In this document: positions 35,881 through 45,075 of the stretch, piece after piece
Numbering within the stretch: position 1 is the first letter of the stretch
Layout: every line of letters begins with the position of its first letter
Origin: Nocardiopsis algeriensis
GTDB taxonomy: Bacteria > Actinomycetota > Actinomycetes > Streptosporangiales > Streptosporangiaceae
DNA length: 64,000 nt
NCBI RefSeq assembly: GCF_014203695.1
Contig: NZ_JACHJO010000010.1
Coordinates: 197,759-261,758, forward strand
Direction: 5' to 3'
Translations under genes and position numbers: made by a program
Notes under the pieces: generated by a model
What the model saw: the letters and a program-made list of their open reading frames with translations, nothing else
Told to the model about the DNA's origin: nothing
Database searches by the model: none

Positions 35881-38688
35881 CTACATGCCGCGGTAGGACT
35901 CTTCCTGAAGTGCTCGTTTCTGCTGTTGAAGAGCGATGAGCTCGGTCAGCAACCGCTGCTGTTCCTCCATCTGGCCGGCACCCTCCAGCCGCGAGAGCTC
36001 CGATTTCAGGTTTGCCTCGCGCCGGTTGATGGAATGAGTTCTGACTGTGCCCAGAATTTGCCGGGCAGAATGTTCGTCGAGTTCTCCGTAGAACTCCAGC
36101 TCCTCCACCGCCAAACGGGTCAGGAAATCGCGCTGCACCTCATTGGGGGCGGCCTCGCGCAGGGCGCTCACCCACGCGGCCGGGTCCTGGGCCGAGGCCG
36201 TTCCGCCCTGCTCGGCGACGAGCCGCACCACCGCCTTGTGCTGGGGAACGGTGAAGTCGTCCTCGGTGAAGGCGTCGAACCCGGCGGCCAGGGAGGGGAA
36301 CTGCACGGCGATCTTGAGGGCCTGCCGTTCGCGCGCCACCGACGGGTCGCGCAGGTCGTAGGGTGCCTCTCGGGCGTCGGGGGTGGGTGCCGGGCGCGCC
36401 GGGGCCGCCCTGCCGCGCGAGGGCCCCTGGCGCATGTGCCGGGCGACCCGGTTGAGCACGAAGGACTCGTCCAGGATTCCCAGCCAGCGGTCCAGGTTGA
36501 TGCCGTAGAGCTTGCGCACCCCGGCGTTGCGGATGCCGGCGACCACGGGGGCAGCGGCGTCGAGCGCGGCGATGCGCCCCTCGGGGGTGGACAGGTCGTA
36601 ACCCTCGATGACGTTGCGGATCATGAACTCGTACAGCGGCACGGGATGGTCCACCAGGTCGGCCACGGCCTGGTCGCCGCGTTGGATGCGCAGGTCGCAC
36701 GGGTCGAGCCCGTCGGGCTGGACGGCGACGAAGGTCTCGGAGGCGAAGCCGTGCTCCTCGGCGAAGGCGCGCACGGCGGCCTTCTGTCCGGCGGCGTCGC
36801 CGTCGAAGGTGAACACCACCCGGCCGCCCTGGTTGGACCGCCCCAGCAGCAGGCGGCGCAGGATCTTCAGGTGGTCCTCACCGAAGGCCGTGCCGCAGGT
36901 GGCGACCGCCGTGGTCACCCCGGCCAGATGGCAGGCCATGACGTCGGTGTACCCCTCGACGATGACCGCCTGGCTCTTCTGGGAGATGTCGCGCTTGGCG
37001 AGGTCGAGCCCGTACAACAAGCGCCCCTTGTGGAAGATGGGGCTCTCGGGTGAGTTGAGGTACTTGGGCCCGTCCTCGTCGGGGTCGAGCTTGCGGGCGC
37101 CGAACCCCACGACCTCGCCGGTCACCTCGCGCACCGGCCACAGCAGCCGGTTGCGGAAGCGGTCGTAGGCACCGCGGCGACCCTGGCTGGCCAGTCCGGC
37201 CGTGACGAGCTCCTGGTCGGTGAATCCCTTGCGGCGCAGGTGGGAGGTGAGGTTCTCCCATCCCGCAGGGGCGTAGCCGAGCCCGAAGTGCTCGGCGTGG
37301 ACGCGGTTGAACCCGCGCTCGGACAGGAAGCGCCGCGCCTCGACCGCCCCCGGTGAGAGCAGCTGCTCGGCGTAGAACTCGGCAGCCGCACGGTGCGCGT
37401 CCAGCAGCCGCCGGCGCTGCCCCTCGTCGCGGCGGGTGCTGCGCCCGCCCTCCTCGTAGCGCAGCGTCACCCCGATCTGCCGCGCCAGTGACTCGACGGC
37501 CTCGGCGAAACTCAGCCCGTCGATCTGCTGCACGAAGGAGATGACGTCCCCGCCCTCTCCGCAGCCGAAGCAGTTCCCGGTGAGGATGTTGTCCTCGAGG
37601 ACGAAGGCGTGCCCGTCGTCGACGACGGCGCAGTACACCTCCTCGAACCGCTCGGTCTCCTCCACCGAGAGCACGGTCCAGCCCCGGTGCGCGCGCCTCC
37701 CTGTCGACGAGGCGAAGAGCACGCGGTGTTCCTCGCGGAGGAACGCCTCCTCGGTGAGGTCGCCGTCGGCGAGGTCCAGGCGGAAGGTCGTCGAGGGTTC
37801 TCCGGCAGGGGGTTCCTCCCGCACCTGTTCGGTGATGCCGTAGGTGCCGATCCCCAGGCGGGCGCAGACCGCTCCGACGTGCTCCAGGACGTCCCGGTCC
37901 GGGCGGTGCAGCGCCACGGCGCCGTCCTCGGCCACGTGTCCGTCCACGGCGAGCAGGCCGGCGAGCCACCCGTACAGATAGGACGCGGGCTCCTCCGGGG
38001 AGGGCGGGTCCCCGAAGGACGCCGGAAGGTCGTGCACCAGGACCTGGCGCCCGCTCCGGTCGGCCCTGCTGCGGGGAAACCACCTCAGCAGCGCGGCGTC
38101 CTCCTCCGCGTCGAACCGGACCGTGCCGCCGGGTCCCTGTCCCGTACCGCGGCCGAAGGCGATGCCGTGGCAGACACCGGAGGGCGAGGGCGCGGTGATC
38201 TGCCGGGGAGGAGAGACGTGGGCCAGCCTGTGCTCCGGTTCCAGATCCCGGGTGACGACCTCCCGCAGTTCGTGCCGGTCTCCGCCGGAATGGACGAACC
38301 AGCGGTGCTCGGGGGTCGCGTGGATCACCTTGGTCCGGTCGTTGCGGCTCAGGGTGATCCGCATGAGCGCCTGCTCGCCGAACGAGTGGAACGGGGCCTC
38401 CACCCACGTGGCCCTCCTGGTGAGGACCGTGTGTCTGCCTCCGGCCAGCTCCCGGATGGGACGCACCCCCTCACGGGTGAGGACCCCGGTCTCCCCCGCC
38501 AGGCAGTAGTAGAGGTTCTTCGAAGGGGTGACGTTGAAGGAGGGGGACTTCTCGTCGTGGAAGGGGCACAGTCCCTTCAGCGAGCCTCCTCCGGCGCTGC
38601 GCAGCTGGAGGTACTCGCCGACCACGTCCGCGATGGGGGTGCGCTCGCGCACCAGGGCGATGTCTTCGTCTCTGATCCGGCCTGCCAC
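35881..38688 (-). CDS. dnaG: DNA primase DnaG, split by an in-frame intein
   Basis: The precursor is 935 residues: 61 residues of primase, a 311-residue intein (62-372), and 563 more residues of primase. Removing the intein gives a 624-residue DnaG of normal length. Primase parts: the CHC2 zinc finger with Cys41 and His44 in CPFHDEKSPSF and the later Cys373 and Cys376 in CFGCGEGGD, the N-terminal primase domain, the TOPRIM core (AVIVEGYTDVMACHLAG; VVFTFDGDAAGQKAA) and a helicase-binding C-terminal domain. It makes RNA primers for replication. GTG 38688 follows GAGGA by two bases, and a TACCCT -10-like element lies further upstream. Until splicing occurs, the zinc site is split by the intein. 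Confidence 0.97.
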   Translation of the reverse strand: MAGRIRDEDIALVRERTPIADVVGEYLQLRSAGGGSLKGLCPFHDEKSPSFNVTPSKNLYYCLAGETGVLTREGVRPIRELAGGRHTVLTRRATWVEAPFHSFGEQALMRITLSRNDRTKVIHATPEHRWFVHSGGDRHELREVVTRDLEPEHRLAHVSPPRQITAPSPSGVCHGIAFGRGTGQGPGGTVRFDAEEDAALLRWFPRSRADRSGRQVLVHDLPASFGDPPSPEEPASYLYGWLAGLLAVDGHVAEDGAVALHRPDRDVLEHVGAVCARLGIGTYGITEQVREEPPAGEPSTTFRLDLADGDLTEEAFLREEHRVLFASSTGRRAHRGWTVLSVEETERFEEVYCAVVDDGHAFVLEDNILTGNCFGCGEGGDVISFVQQIDGLSFAEAVESLARQIGVTLRYEEGGRSTRRDEGQRRRLLDAHRAAAEFYAEQLLSPGAVEARRFLSERGFNRVHAEHFGLGYAPAGWENLTSHLRRKGFTDQELVTAGLASQGRRGAYDRFRNRLLWPVREVTGEVVGFGARKLDPDEDGPKYLNSPESPIFHKGRLLYGLDLAKRDISQKSQAVIVEGYTDVMACHLAGVTTAVATCGTAFGEDHLKILRRLLLGRSNQGGRVVFTFDGDAAGQKAAVRAFAEEHGFASETFVAVQPDGLDPCDLRIQRGDQAVADLVDHPVPLYEFMIRNVIEGYDLSTPEGRIAALDAAAPVVAGIRNAGVRKLYGINLDRWLGILDESFVLNRVARHMRQGPSRGRAAPARPAPTPDAREAPYDLRDPSVARERQALKIAVQFPSLAAGFDAFTEDDFTVPQHKAVVRLVAEQGGTASAQDPAAWVSALREAAPNEVQRDFLTRLAVEELEFYGELDEHSARQILGTVRTHSINRREANLKSELSRLEGAGQMEEQQRLLTELIALQQQKRALQEESYRGM
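37573..38505 (-). other. intein in DnaG with class 3 (WCT) signature and a single LAGLIDADG-like motif
   Basis: Intein of 311 residues (precursor 62-372). Block A starts at Cys1 (CLAGETGVLT). Block B is VIHATPEHRWF with Thr64, His67 and Trp69. A DOD endonuclease-like motif LAGLLAVDG lies at residues 181-189. Block F is EEVYCAVVDDGHAFVL with Cys292. Block G ends ILTGN, with Thr309 and terminal Asn311, before the +1 Cys of the host. Trp at B:12, Cys at F:4 and Thr at G:5 are the WCT signature of class 3 inteins, where the block F Cys starts splicing. Cys1 is also present, and Gly310 replaces the usual penultimate His. A second DOD motif is not seen, so the endonuclease is probably degenerate. 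Confidence 0.95.
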
Positions 38689-38767
38689 GGTCCTCAGGGT
38701 AGTTCTTCCCGTGGACGGACACCGCCGGGGCCGTGGCGTCGCACCCGCGCAGGAGTTCCGGCGCAAG

Positions 38768-38793
38768 GCCCGGGGCCGCCGGCGGCCCCGGGC
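38768..38793 (-). terminator. terminator hairpin after mmsB
   Basis: The 26 bases equal their own reverse complement (GCCCGGGGCCGCC and its mirror). It lies 9 bases past the mmsB stop and 80 bases upstream of dnaG, so it ends the arabinose operon transcript and separates it from dnaG. Confidence 0.7.
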
Positions 38794-38801
38794 ACCCGGC
38801 C

Positions 38802-40100
38802 TCAGGAGGGGGCGGCCCGGGCGGGACCGGGCACGGACCCGGCGCCGTCCCGCCCTCCCCCGGCCTCTCCCCCGCCGCGCCGCCGCGCACGGGCCGGGCG
38901 GACAGGGCGCCCGGAGGTGGCGCGGCGCTTGTTGTAGATGTCGAAGGCCACGGCGAGCAGCAGCACGAGCCCCTTGATGAGCTGCTGCCAGTCCACGCCC
39001 AGGCCGATCAGCGACATGCCGTTGTTGAGCACGCCCATGACCAGGGCGCCGATGACGGCTCCCACGACGGTGCCCACTCCCCCGAAGGCGGAGGCGCCGC
39101 CGATGAAGGCGGCCGCGATCGCGTCGAGCTCGAACATGGTCCCGGCACCGGGTGTGGCCGCGTTGAGCCGGGCGGTGAACACCAGTCCGGCCAGCGCGGA
39201 GAGCACGCCCATGTTGACGAACACCCAGAACGCGGTGCGCCGGGTGCGGATGCCCGACAGCGCGGCGGCCTGTTCGCTGCCGCCGACGGCGTACACGCGC
39301 CGACCCATGGTGGTGGAGCGCATGAGGAACGAGTACCCGGCGATGAGCACGACCAGCAGCACGCCCACGACGGGAAGCCCGTTGTACCGGGCCAGGACGT
39401 AGGTGAAGGCGAGCACGGCCGCGACCACGACCGCCGAGGTGGCGGCGGTGGCCCCCGCGGACGGGACCGGCAGCCCGTACCCGAGCGAGCGCGACCGCGC
39501 GCGCCACCGGATCCACACGATGGCGGCGGCGCCTGCCGCGCCCAGCAGCAGGGTGGGCAGGTGGAGGCCCTCGCCCTGACCGGGCAGGAAGCCGCTGGAC
39601 AGGGAGCGCAGGGCCTCGGGCAGGGGGGCGATGGACTCGCCGCCCAGCACCGCCAGGGTCGCGCCGCGGAACACGAGCATCCCCGCGAGGGTGACGATGA
39701 AGGAGGGCACGCGCACATAGGCGACCCAGAAGCCCTGCCAGGCGCCGATGAGGGCGCCCAGGAGCAGGGCCAGGGGCACGACCGCGAGGGTCGGCAGGCC
39801 CCAGGAGGTGAGCATGACCGCCGACACCGCGCCGGTGAACGCCACCACCGAGCCGACCGACAGGTCGATGTGCCCGGTGATGATGACCAGCATCATCCCG
39901 ATCGCCAGGATCAGGATGTAGGAGTTCTGCATGATCAGGTTGGTGACGTTGAGCGGGGTGAGCAGCAGTCCCCCGGTCAGGATCTGGAACAGCACGACGA
40001 TGGCCACCAGGGCGATGACCATGCCGTACTGGCGGACGTTGTCCCGCATCAGGGCCGCTCCGAGCCGGGACAGGCGCGAGCTGGCGGTCGACTCTTTCAC
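38802..40100 (-). CDS. mmsB: multiple-sugar ABC transporter permease, MmsB/GguB type
   Basis: The 432-residue protein has about ten membrane segments and the family core sequences VRQYGMVIALVAIVVLFQILTGG, NSYILILAIGMMLVIITGHIDLSVGSV, VYAVGGSEQAAALSGI and GGASAFGGVGTVVGAVIGALVMGVLNNGM. It is the permease of the ChvE-MmsA-MmsB sugar importer and here probably carries L-arabinose. GTG 40100 overlaps the stop of mmsA (GTGA). The C-terminal tail is long, basic and Gly-rich, beyond the usual length. A hairpin terminator follows. Confidence 0.93.
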   Translation of the reverse strand: MKESTASSRLSRLGAALMRDNVRQYGMVIALVAIVVLFQILTGGLLLTPLNVTNLIMQNSYILILAIGMMLVIITGHIDLSVGSVVAFTGAVSAVMLTSWGLPTLAVVPLALLLGALIGAWQGFWVAYVRVPSFIVTLAGMLVFRGATLAVLGGESIAPLPEALRSLSSGFLPGQGEGLHLPTLLLGAAGAAAIVWIRWRARSRSLGYGLPVPSAGATAATSAVVVAAVLAFTYVLARYNGLPVVGVLLVVLIAGYSFLMRSTTMGRRVYAVGGSEQAAALSGIRTRRTAFWVFVNMGVLSALAGLVFTARLNAATPGAGTMFELDAIAAAFIGGASAFGGVGTVVGAVIGALVMGVLNNGMSLIGLGVDWQQLIKGLVLLLAVAFDIYNKRRATSGRPVRPARARRRGGGEAGGGRDGAGSVPGPARAAPS

Positions 40101-41677
40101 GGGTGGCCCCCGGTTCGTGTCATCAGTCTCATGAGGGTCTCCTGGTCGGCCTCCGCCCGGGGGACCTCTCCGGTGATGCGCCCTTCGCACATCGTGTAGA
40201 TCCGGTCGCACATGCCGAGGATCTCGGGCAGTTCGGAGGAGATGAGCAGCACACAGGCGCCCGCGGCGGCGAGCCGGCGCACGATGAGGTAGATCTCGTA
40301 CTTGGCACCCACGTCGATGCCCCGGGTGGGCTCGTCGAGGATCAGCAGGTCGGGCTCGGTGAACATCCACTTGCCGAGGACGACCTTCTGCTGGTTGCCG
40401 CCGCTGAGGGTGCGCACGATCTGCGTGGTGCCGTGGCTCCTGACCCGCATCCGCTCGCTCATCCGCGCGGCCTCCACGGCCTCCAGCCCGGGATCCAGGA
40501 CCCCGTGCCGCGAGACCCTGCCCAGCGCCGCCATCGTGGTGTTGTGGCGGATGTCGCCGTCGAGCAGCAGGCCGAGTGTCTTGCGGTCCTCGGGCACGTA
40601 GGCGATGCCGCCGCGGACGGCCGCGGCGACGTCGCCGGTGTCGAGTTCCCTCCCGTCCTTGAGCACGCTGCCGCGGACGTGGCGGCCGTAGGAGCGGCCG
40701 AACAGGCTCATGGCGAACTCGGTGCGCCCGGCGCCCATGAGGCCCGCCATCCCCACCACCTCCCCCGCGCGGACGGTGAGGGAGGCCCCGTCCACCACAC
40801 GCCGCCCGAGCTGGGTGGGGTGGTCCACGGTCCAGTCCCGCACCTCGAAGCGCACCGGACCGATCTCCCCGCTCCGGCCGGGGTGGCGCTGGTCGAGTGC
40901 GCGGCCGACCATGCCCCGGATGACGCGGTCCTCGTCCACGGAGGGTGTCCCGTCCGCGTCGCGCTCCACCTCCAGGGTCTCGATGGTGCGCCCGTCGCGC
41001 AGGATGGTGACCTCGTCGCACACCCGCATGACCTCGCCGAGCTTGTGCGAGATGAGGATGCAGGTCACACCCTGTTCGCGCAGGTCCAGGAGCAGTTCCA
41101 GCAGGCGGGCGCTCTCCGCCTCGTTCAGCGCCGAGGTCGGTTCGTCCAGGATGAGCAGCCGCACCCGTTTGGCCAGGGCCTTGGCGATCTCCACGAGCTG
41201 GCGTGCGCCCACGCTGAGCGCGGAGACGGGTGTGGCCGGGTTCTCGTCCAGTCCGACCCGGCGCAGCAGTTCCCGGGCCCGGGCGTGGGTGGAGCCCCAG
41301 TCGACGATGCCGAAGCGCGACCGCTCGTGGCCGAGGAAGATGTTCTCGCTGACGGACAGCTGCGGAATGAGCGCCAGTTCCTGGTGGATGATGGCGATTC
41401 CGGCGCGTTCGCTGTCGGCGACCCCGGAGAAGGCGCAGGGACGTCCGTCCACGAGGATCTCCCCGGTGTAGGAACCCGCCGGGTGGACGCCGCTGAGCAC
41501 CTTCATCAGGGTGGACTTGCCGGCGCCGTTCTCCCCCATGAGGGCGTGGATGCGGCCGTGCCCCACGCTCAGGGACACCCCGTCCAGGGCGCGTACCCCG
41601 GGGAACTCCTTCTGGATGCCGCGCATCAGCAGGAGCGGCCCGCCCGGGGAGGCGGGCCGCCTCTCCCGTTCTGTCAT
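40097..41677 (-). CDS. mmsA: multiple-sugar ABC transporter ATPase, MmsA/GguA type
   Basis: The 526-residue protein has two nucleotide-binding domains. The first has Walker [17 protein letters not shown], signature [12 protein letters not shown] and Walker [12 protein letters not shown]. The second has a degenerate Walker A ([10 protein letters not shown]), signature [14 protein letters not shown] and Walker [15 protein letters not shown]. The degenerate second site is normal for this family. It overlaps chvE at its start (ATGA) and mmsB at its end (GTGA), so all three are coupled. Confidence 0.95.
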   Translation of the reverse strand: MTERERRPASPGGPLLLMRGIQKEFPGVRALDGVSLSVGHGRIHALMGENGAGKSTLMKVLSGVHPAGSYTGEILVDGRPCAFSGVADSERAGIAIIHQELALIPQLSVSENIFLGHERSRFGIVDWGSTHARARELLRRVGLDENPATPVSALSVGARQLVEIAKALAKRVRLLILDEPTSALNEAESARLLELLLDLREQGVTCILISHKLGEVMRVCDEVTILRDGRTIETLEVERDADGTPSVDEDRVIRGMVGRALDQRHPGRSGEIGPVRFEVRDWTVDHPTQLGRRVVDGASLTVRAGEVVGMAGLMGAGRTEFAMSLFGRSYGRHVRGSVLKDGRELDTGDVAAAVRGGIAYVPEDRKTLGLLLDGDIRHNTTMAALGRVSRHGVLDPGLEAVEAARMSERMRVRSHGTTQIVRTLSGGNQQKVVLGKWMFTEPDLLILDEPTRGIDVGAKYEIYLIVRRLAAAGACVLLISSELPEILGMCDRIYTMCEGRITGEVPRAEADQETLMRLMTRTGGHP

Positions 41678-42759
41678 CGGAGGTCGGACTCCTCGTAGTA
41701 GCCGCTGCCGATCAGCACGTCGCTGTAGTTGCCGGCGTCGACCGAGACGGGCTCGAGCAGGTAGGCGGGGACGACCTTGACACCGTTGTCGTAGGTCTCG
41801 GTGTCGTTGACCGGGACCTCCTCGCCCTCGACGAGTGCCTCGACCATGTCGACCGTCTGTTCGGCCAGGGCCCGGGTGTCCTTGAACACCGTCTGGGTCT
41901 GCTCCCCGGCGATGATCGACTTGACCGAGGCGAGTTCGGCGTCCTGGCCGGTGATCACCGGCAGGGGCTTGTCCTCCGTGCCGTAGCCGACCGCGCGCAG
42001 GGACTCGATGACACCGAGGCTGATGCCGTCGTAGGGCGAGAGCACCGCGTCCACGTCCTCGTCGGAGTAGTGGGCGCTGAGCAGGTTGTCCATGCGGTCC
42101 TGGGCGAGGGCGCCGTCCCAGCGCTGGGTGGCGATCTGCTCCATGGAGGTCTGGCCGCTGCGGACCTCCAGGGTGCCGTCGTCGATGTAGGGCTGCAGGA
42201 CCGACATCGAGCCGTCGTTGAAGAAGTAGGCGTTGTTGTCGTCGGGCGAGCCGCCGAACAGCTCGATGTCGAAGGGGCCCTCCTCGTTCTCCAGGTCCAG
42301 GGCGTCGGCGATGTACCGGCCTTGGAGGACGCCCACCTCGAAGTTGTCGAAGGTGGCGTAGTAGTCGACGTTCTCGCTGCCCCGGATGAGGCGGTCGTAG
42401 GCGATGACCGGGATGTCACCGGCCGCTGCCATGTCCAGGACGTCGCCGAGCGCCTCGCCGTCGACGGCGGCGATGACCAGGACGTCGGCGCCCCGGGTGA
42501 TCATGTTCTCGATCTGGGCGACCTGGTCCTCCACGACGTCCTCGGCGTACTGCAGGTCGGCGCCGAAGCCGCGGGCCTCGAACTCGGCGACCATGTTCCG
42601 GCCGTCGCTGATCCAGCGTTCGGAGGACTGGGTGGGCATGGAGATGCCGACGATGCCGGCCTCGCCCTCGGGGCGGGCGGCGTCGCCGACGCCGCCGCAG
42701 CCGGTGAGCAGGAGCGCGGCACCGAGCAGCGCCGTCGCCTTGGTGGTACGGGGGGTCAT
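41674..42759 (-). CDS. chvE: sugar-binding lipoprotein, ChvE type
   Basis: The 361-residue protein has a lipoprotein signal peptide ([13 protein letters not shown], lipid Cys21) and a periplasmic-binding-protein fold: [98 protein letters not shown]. It captures the sugar at the outer face of the membrane for MmsAB. It is the first transporter gene after the ara enzymes, 174 bases downstream of araA, and its stop overlaps the mmsA start. The substrate L-arabinose is inferred from the operon. Confidence 0.94.
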   Translation of the reverse strand: MTPRTTKATALLGAALLLTGCGGVGDAARPEGEAGIVGISMPTQSSERWISDGRNMVAEFEARGFGADLQYAEDVVEDQVAQIENMITRGADVLVIAAVDGEALGDVLDMAAAGDIPVIAYDRLIRGSENVDYYATFDNFEVGVLQGRYIADALDLENEEGPFDIELFGGSPDDNNAYFFNDGSMSVLQPYIDDGTLEVRSGQTSMEQIATQRWDGALAQDRMDNLLSAHYSDEDVDAVLSPYDGISLGVIESLRAVGYGTEDKPLPVITGQDAELASVKSIIAGEQTQTVFKDTRALAEQTVDMVEALVEGEEVPVNDTETYDNGVKVVPAYLLEPVSVDAGNYSDVLIGSGYYEESDLR

Positions 42760-42933
42760 GGGGGGTGCCTTTCGTTCGTCGCGGGGGTGGCTCGGAAACA
42801 TCGGGTCCGGTCGGTGAGGCCTCGGGCCCCTCATGCGGTCGCCTGCGATACTGCCCGCCGGCGGCCCGGTTCTCCCCGACCGCCACGGGATGTGGCCGGA
42901 CCCGGACAGGGCGTGCGGAAGCGCCGCGTGCGT

Positions 42934-44370
42934 TCAGACACGGACGTACTCGACACCGGTGAGCTCGCACAGGACCCGCCAGTCCTCGGCGCGGGCCCCG
43001 GTGTTCATCGCCATGTGGTGGGTGCCGCCCGCGCGCAGCCAGGCGTCCATGCACGCGCGCAGGCCGTTCTCGGGGCGGAACTGGCCGTAGGGCATCTCCA
43101 GGGAGGGCAGTTCGGGGGCGTCGATGACCTCGCCCTCGGTCACGACCAGGCGGAAGCGGTCACCTCCCAGGGCCACCAGGGAGGCCAGGGTGGCCGGCCC
43201 CGGCCGGTAGCGGAACAGGATCGTGGGCGGGTCGTCCAGTCCGCCGATGCCCAGGGGCCGTTTGATGAGGCGGACCGGTTCGTCCTCGCGCGCGATGCGC
43301 CAGTTGCCCTCGCCCATGTGGCTCATGAGGACGGAGTCGCTGGGGAAGTCCATGGCGTACATCTCGGTGAAGTGGCCGTCCCCGGCGAGCTGGTGTGCGG
43401 CGTAGACCGCGGAGGCGGCCAGGACGTCGCCCTCGCCGGCGAACCCGTACCCCTTGGCCATGAGGGTGGAGGCGGCGGCCATCGGCAGGCGGGCGAAGCG
43501 GCCGTCCTCCCCGATCGCGTCGAAATGAGTGGAGTAGGCGCCGCACCCCGACTCCTCCAGGAGCTGTTCGATGCCCAGCTGCATGCGGGCGTGGTCGGTG
43601 CGCTCCTCCGCGGACAGGCGTCCGTCGACCTCGAAGACACCATCCTCCCACTCCATGAGGTCCGCCACCGCCCTCTCGGGCAGACCTGCCATCGTCCGGT
43701 GCAGGGTGCCCGGTGCGATGACGTGGACCTCGGGGCCGAGCACGCGCATCAGGGCGGTCTCGTCCACGCGGGCGTCTCCCATGCCGTTCATGGGGTAGCC
43801 GAAGACACCGACGCGCAGGGAGCGCAGCGAGGTGACGGCGCGGGCGGCACGGGCCCAGCGGTCGATGCGGACGGCGAACGCGGGGTCCTGCCAGTCCCCG
43901 GTGACGACCTCGAAGGGCAGGCCCGCGCGCACCATGGCGTTGGCGGTGTCCTGGGCTCCGTGGATGCCCTGGTTGTAGGTCATGTCGGCCATGTCCCAGG
44001 AGGCCCCGACCCGGGGGTCGGGCTGGATGTTGGCCAGGGCCACGGGCAGGCGCATCCGGCTGAGTACCGGGGTGAGCCGCAGGGAGGGACCGTAGGTGAG
44101 CATGACGACCAGGACGCCGTCGAGCCCGGCGGCCTCGAAGCCGCGCACGGTGTCCTCGGCGTCGGCGCGACCGCGCACCGGCGGGCCGACGGTCCAGTCG
44201 GCGACCTCGGAGAGCTGTTCGGCGACCCTGGCGGCATAGGCCGCCTGGTGCTCGGTGATACCGGGGATCATGTCGTCGTAGAGGGGCTGCATGACGCCGA
44301 GCAGTCCGATGCGGGGTCTGGCGACCCGCACGGGCGGGTGCTCGGTGGCCGGGGCTGCGGGTACGGGCAC
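42934..44370 (-). CDS. araA: L-arabinose isomerase (divergent actinobacterial type)
   Basis: The 478-residue protein converts L-arabinose to L-ribulose. It has the isomerase fold features RIGLLGVMQPLYDDMIPGITEH, LDGVLVVMLTYGPSLRLTPVL, DMADMTYNQGIHGAQDTANAMVR, and the metal-region SHMGEGNWRIA. It is further from the E. coli type than a normal AraA; the assignment rests on the family sequence plus its place right after araB and araD. It starts 12 bases downstream of the araD stop. Confidence 0.85.
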   Translation of the reverse strand: MPVPAAPATEHPPVRVARPRIGLLGVMQPLYDDMIPGITEHQAAYAARVAEQLSEVADWTVGPPVRGRADAEDTVRGFEAAGLDGVLVVMLTYGPSLRLTPVLSRMRLPVALANIQPDPRVGASWDMADMTYNQGIHGAQDTANAMVRAGLPFEVVTGDWQDPAFAVRIDRWARAARAVTSLRSLRVGVFGYPMNGMGDARVDETALMRVLGPEVHVIAPGTLHRTMAGLPERAVADLMEWEDGVFEVDGRLSAEERTDHARMQLGIEQLLEESGCGAYSTHFDAIGEDGRFARLPMAAASTLMAKGYGFAGEGDVLAASAVYAAHQLAGDGHFTEMYAMDFPSDSVLMSHMGEGNWRIAREDEPVRLIKRPLGIGGLDDPPTILFRYRPGPATLASLVALGGDRFRLVVTEGEVIDAPELPSLEMPYGQFRPENGLRACMDAWLRAGGTHHMAMNTGARAEDWRVLCELTGVEYVRV

Positions 44371-44382
44371 GGTGCGCGCTCC

Positions 44383-45075
44383 TTATTGGCCGTAGGCGTT
44401 CTGGTACCGGTCGTGGAGCGCGTCGATGTGCTCCTGGGGCAGGCGTTCGAGGGGACCGCCCTGACGGGCGATGTGGACGGTGCGGGCGACGTCCTCGCAC
44501 ATCACCGCGGCCTTGACCGCGGCCTCGGCGCCGGCACCGACCGTGAAGACGCCGTGGCCGCGCATGAGGACGGCGGGCGAGCGCAGGCCCTCCAGGGCGG
44601 CGACCACCCCCCTGCCGATGTCGTCGCCCCCGATGAGGGCGAAGGGGCCGACGGGGATGTCACCGCCGAACTCGTCGGCCATCGCGGTGAGGACGCAGGG
44701 GATGGCCTCGCCTCGGGCAGCCCAGGCGGTGGCATAGGGGCTGTGGGTGTGTGCGACCCCGCCGATGTCGGGTCGGGCCCGGTAGACGTAGGCGTGCGAG
44801 CCGGTGTCGCTGGAGGGTGTGCGGTGCCCCTCCACGACCTGTCCGTACAGGTCGCACACCACCATGTCCTGCGGGGACAGGTCACCGTAGGGGACACCGC
44901 TGGGCTTGATCACCATCAGGTCCGCCCCGGGGACCCGGGCCGAGACGTTGCCGCTGGTCCAGGCGACCAGGTTCCAGCGGGGCAGCTCCGCGTGCAGGCC
45001 GCACACCCGTGCGCGCAGGCGGTCCACCTCCTCGCGGAGCTCCTCGGGGACTGCCCGGGGGGTCGGGGTGCTCAT
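44383..45075 (-). CDS. araD: L-ribulose-5-phosphate 4-epimerase
   Basis: The 230-residue class II aldolase-family protein has the motifs WNLVAWTSGNVSAR, LMVIKPSGVPY, SSDTGSHAYVYR, the zinc ligands in VAHTHSPYATAW, and VLMRGHGVFTVG. It turns L-ribulose-5-phosphate into D-xylulose-5-phosphate, feeding the pentose phosphate pathway. The start ATG overlaps the araB stop (ATGA). Confidence 0.95.
   Translation of the reverse strand: MSTPTPRAVPEELREEVDRLRARVCGLHAELPRWNLVAWTSGNVSARVPGADLMVIKPSGVPYGDLSPQDMVVCDLYGQVVEGHRTPSSDTGSHAYVYRARPDIGGVAHTHSPYATAWAARGEAIPCVLTAMADEFGGDIPVGPFALIGGDDIGRGVVAALEGLRSPAVLMRGHGVFTVGAGAEAAVKAAVMCEDVARTVHIARQGGPLERLPQEHIDALHDRYQNAYGQ

Noticed and set aside
37573..38505. 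Frameshifted or fused gene inside dnaG
   Set aside because: The insert keeps the frame, has intein blocks A, B, F and G, and the flanks join exactly into a normal zinc finger.
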